The notes under the pieces: generated by a model | Seen by the model: only the letters and a program-made list of their open reading frames with translations | What the model was told of the DNA's origin: nothing | The model's database searches: none | In this document: one piece after another, positions 5,811-5,966 of the stretch | Layout: every line of letters starts with the position of its first letter | Position numbering within the stretch: the stretch's first letter is position 1 | Made by a program: the position numbers and the translations under genes | Source of the DNA: Acidaminococcus sp050873445 | Lineage (GTDB): Bacteria > Bacillota > Negativicutes > Acidaminococcales > Acidaminococcaceae | Assembly (NCBI RefSeq): GCF_050873445.1 | Contig: NZ_JBNMIU010000081.1 | Coordinates: forward strand, 1 to 5,966 | Length of the DNA stretch: 5,966 nucleotides | Direction of reading: 5' to 3'

Positions 5811-5966
5811 ATGTTTTTGGGCGTAGTTGGTTTCTTGATGGTTATCATCATCGTTGCCGCCCTGATCCGTGGGAAATCCAACCCGGTACCTCTGTTCGTC
5901 ATGGTACCTGTGATCGCGGCGCTGATCTGCGGGTTCACTCCTGTCCAGATCTTTGGTTTCGTGAAG
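5811..5966 (+). CDS. N-terminus of a CitMHS-like citrate transporter (partial)
   Basis: Only the first 52 codons are in the window and the gene continues beyond it. The peptide starts MFLGVVGFLMVIIIVAALI, a hydrophobic first membrane segment without a cleavable signal. A short polar turn (RGKSNP) and a second hydrophobic segment (about 27-43) follow, then FTPVQIFGFVK. This pattern resembles the start of CitMHS-family carriers, which take up citrate complexed with a divalent metal together with protons. The start follows AAGGAGG (5794-5800) with ten bases between. It has its own promoter after the citDEF terminator. Its place next to citrate lyase supports citrate uptake, but so short a fragment cannot exclude another carrier of the ion transporter superfamily, such as one for another di- or tricarboxylate. 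Confidence 0.75.
   Translation, partial: MFLGVVGFLMVIIIVAALIRGKSNPVPLFVMVPVIAALICGFTPVQIFGFVK

Noticed and set aside
1..5966. CRISPR arrays, tRNA or rRNA genes, insertion sequences
   Set aside because: No regularly spaced repeats, no cloverleaf-like sequence, no transposase and no terminal inverted repeats with target duplications were seen.

Overview
The window holds a citrate fermentation locus. It contains the complete structural genes for citrate lyase (citD, citE, citF), a CitX-CitG fusion that makes and attaches the lyase's prosthetic group, a LysR-type regulator, and the first 52 codons of a membrane transporter that looks like a CitMHS-family citrate carrier. The genes have moderately high GC, strong AGGAG-type ribosome binding sites, AT-rich intergenic regions and clear hairpin-plus-T-run terminators. 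This fits a Gram-positive-related anaerobe. A gut or rumen Negativicute such as an Acidaminococcus relative is my best guess, but that is inference and not proven by the sequence.

Layout: positions 1-95 are the edge of an unidentified neighbouring region. A perfect 18-bp inverted repeat (96-135) with a T-run closes the leftward unit. That unit reads right to left as the LysR regulator (2439-1516) followed by citXG (1519-140), and the two overlap by four bases (ATGA). A 247-bp divergent intergenic region (2440-2686) separates the regulator from the rightward citDEF operon (2687-5466). In citDEF, each gene follows the previous one after a single base. A rho-independent terminator (5495-5533) ends citDEF. 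A further 277-bp gap then carries a second promoter and leader for the transporter, which starts at 5811 and runs off the window.

How it works together: the transporter would import citrate. CitF (alpha) moves the acyl carrier from acetyl to citrate, CitE (beta) splits citryl-ACP into oxaloacetate and acetyl-ACP, and CitD (gamma) is the acyl carrier. CitD is active only after CitG makes the triphosphoribosyl-dephospho-CoA precursor and CitX transfers it to a serine of CitD. The acetyl ligase CitC, which normally completes activation, is not in this window. The divergent LysR protein is the obvious candidate regulator.

The genes belong to a known pathway, and I see no wholly new system. The most interesting signals are in the non-coding DNA. 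A matching promoter module lies in front of both citD and the transporter gene (24 of 32 ungapped positions identical, both with an extended -10 TGnTACTAT). There are AT-rich inverted repeats upstream of each copy, a GC-rich hairpin in the divergent region, and a pair of overlapping GC-rich dyads in the transporter leader.
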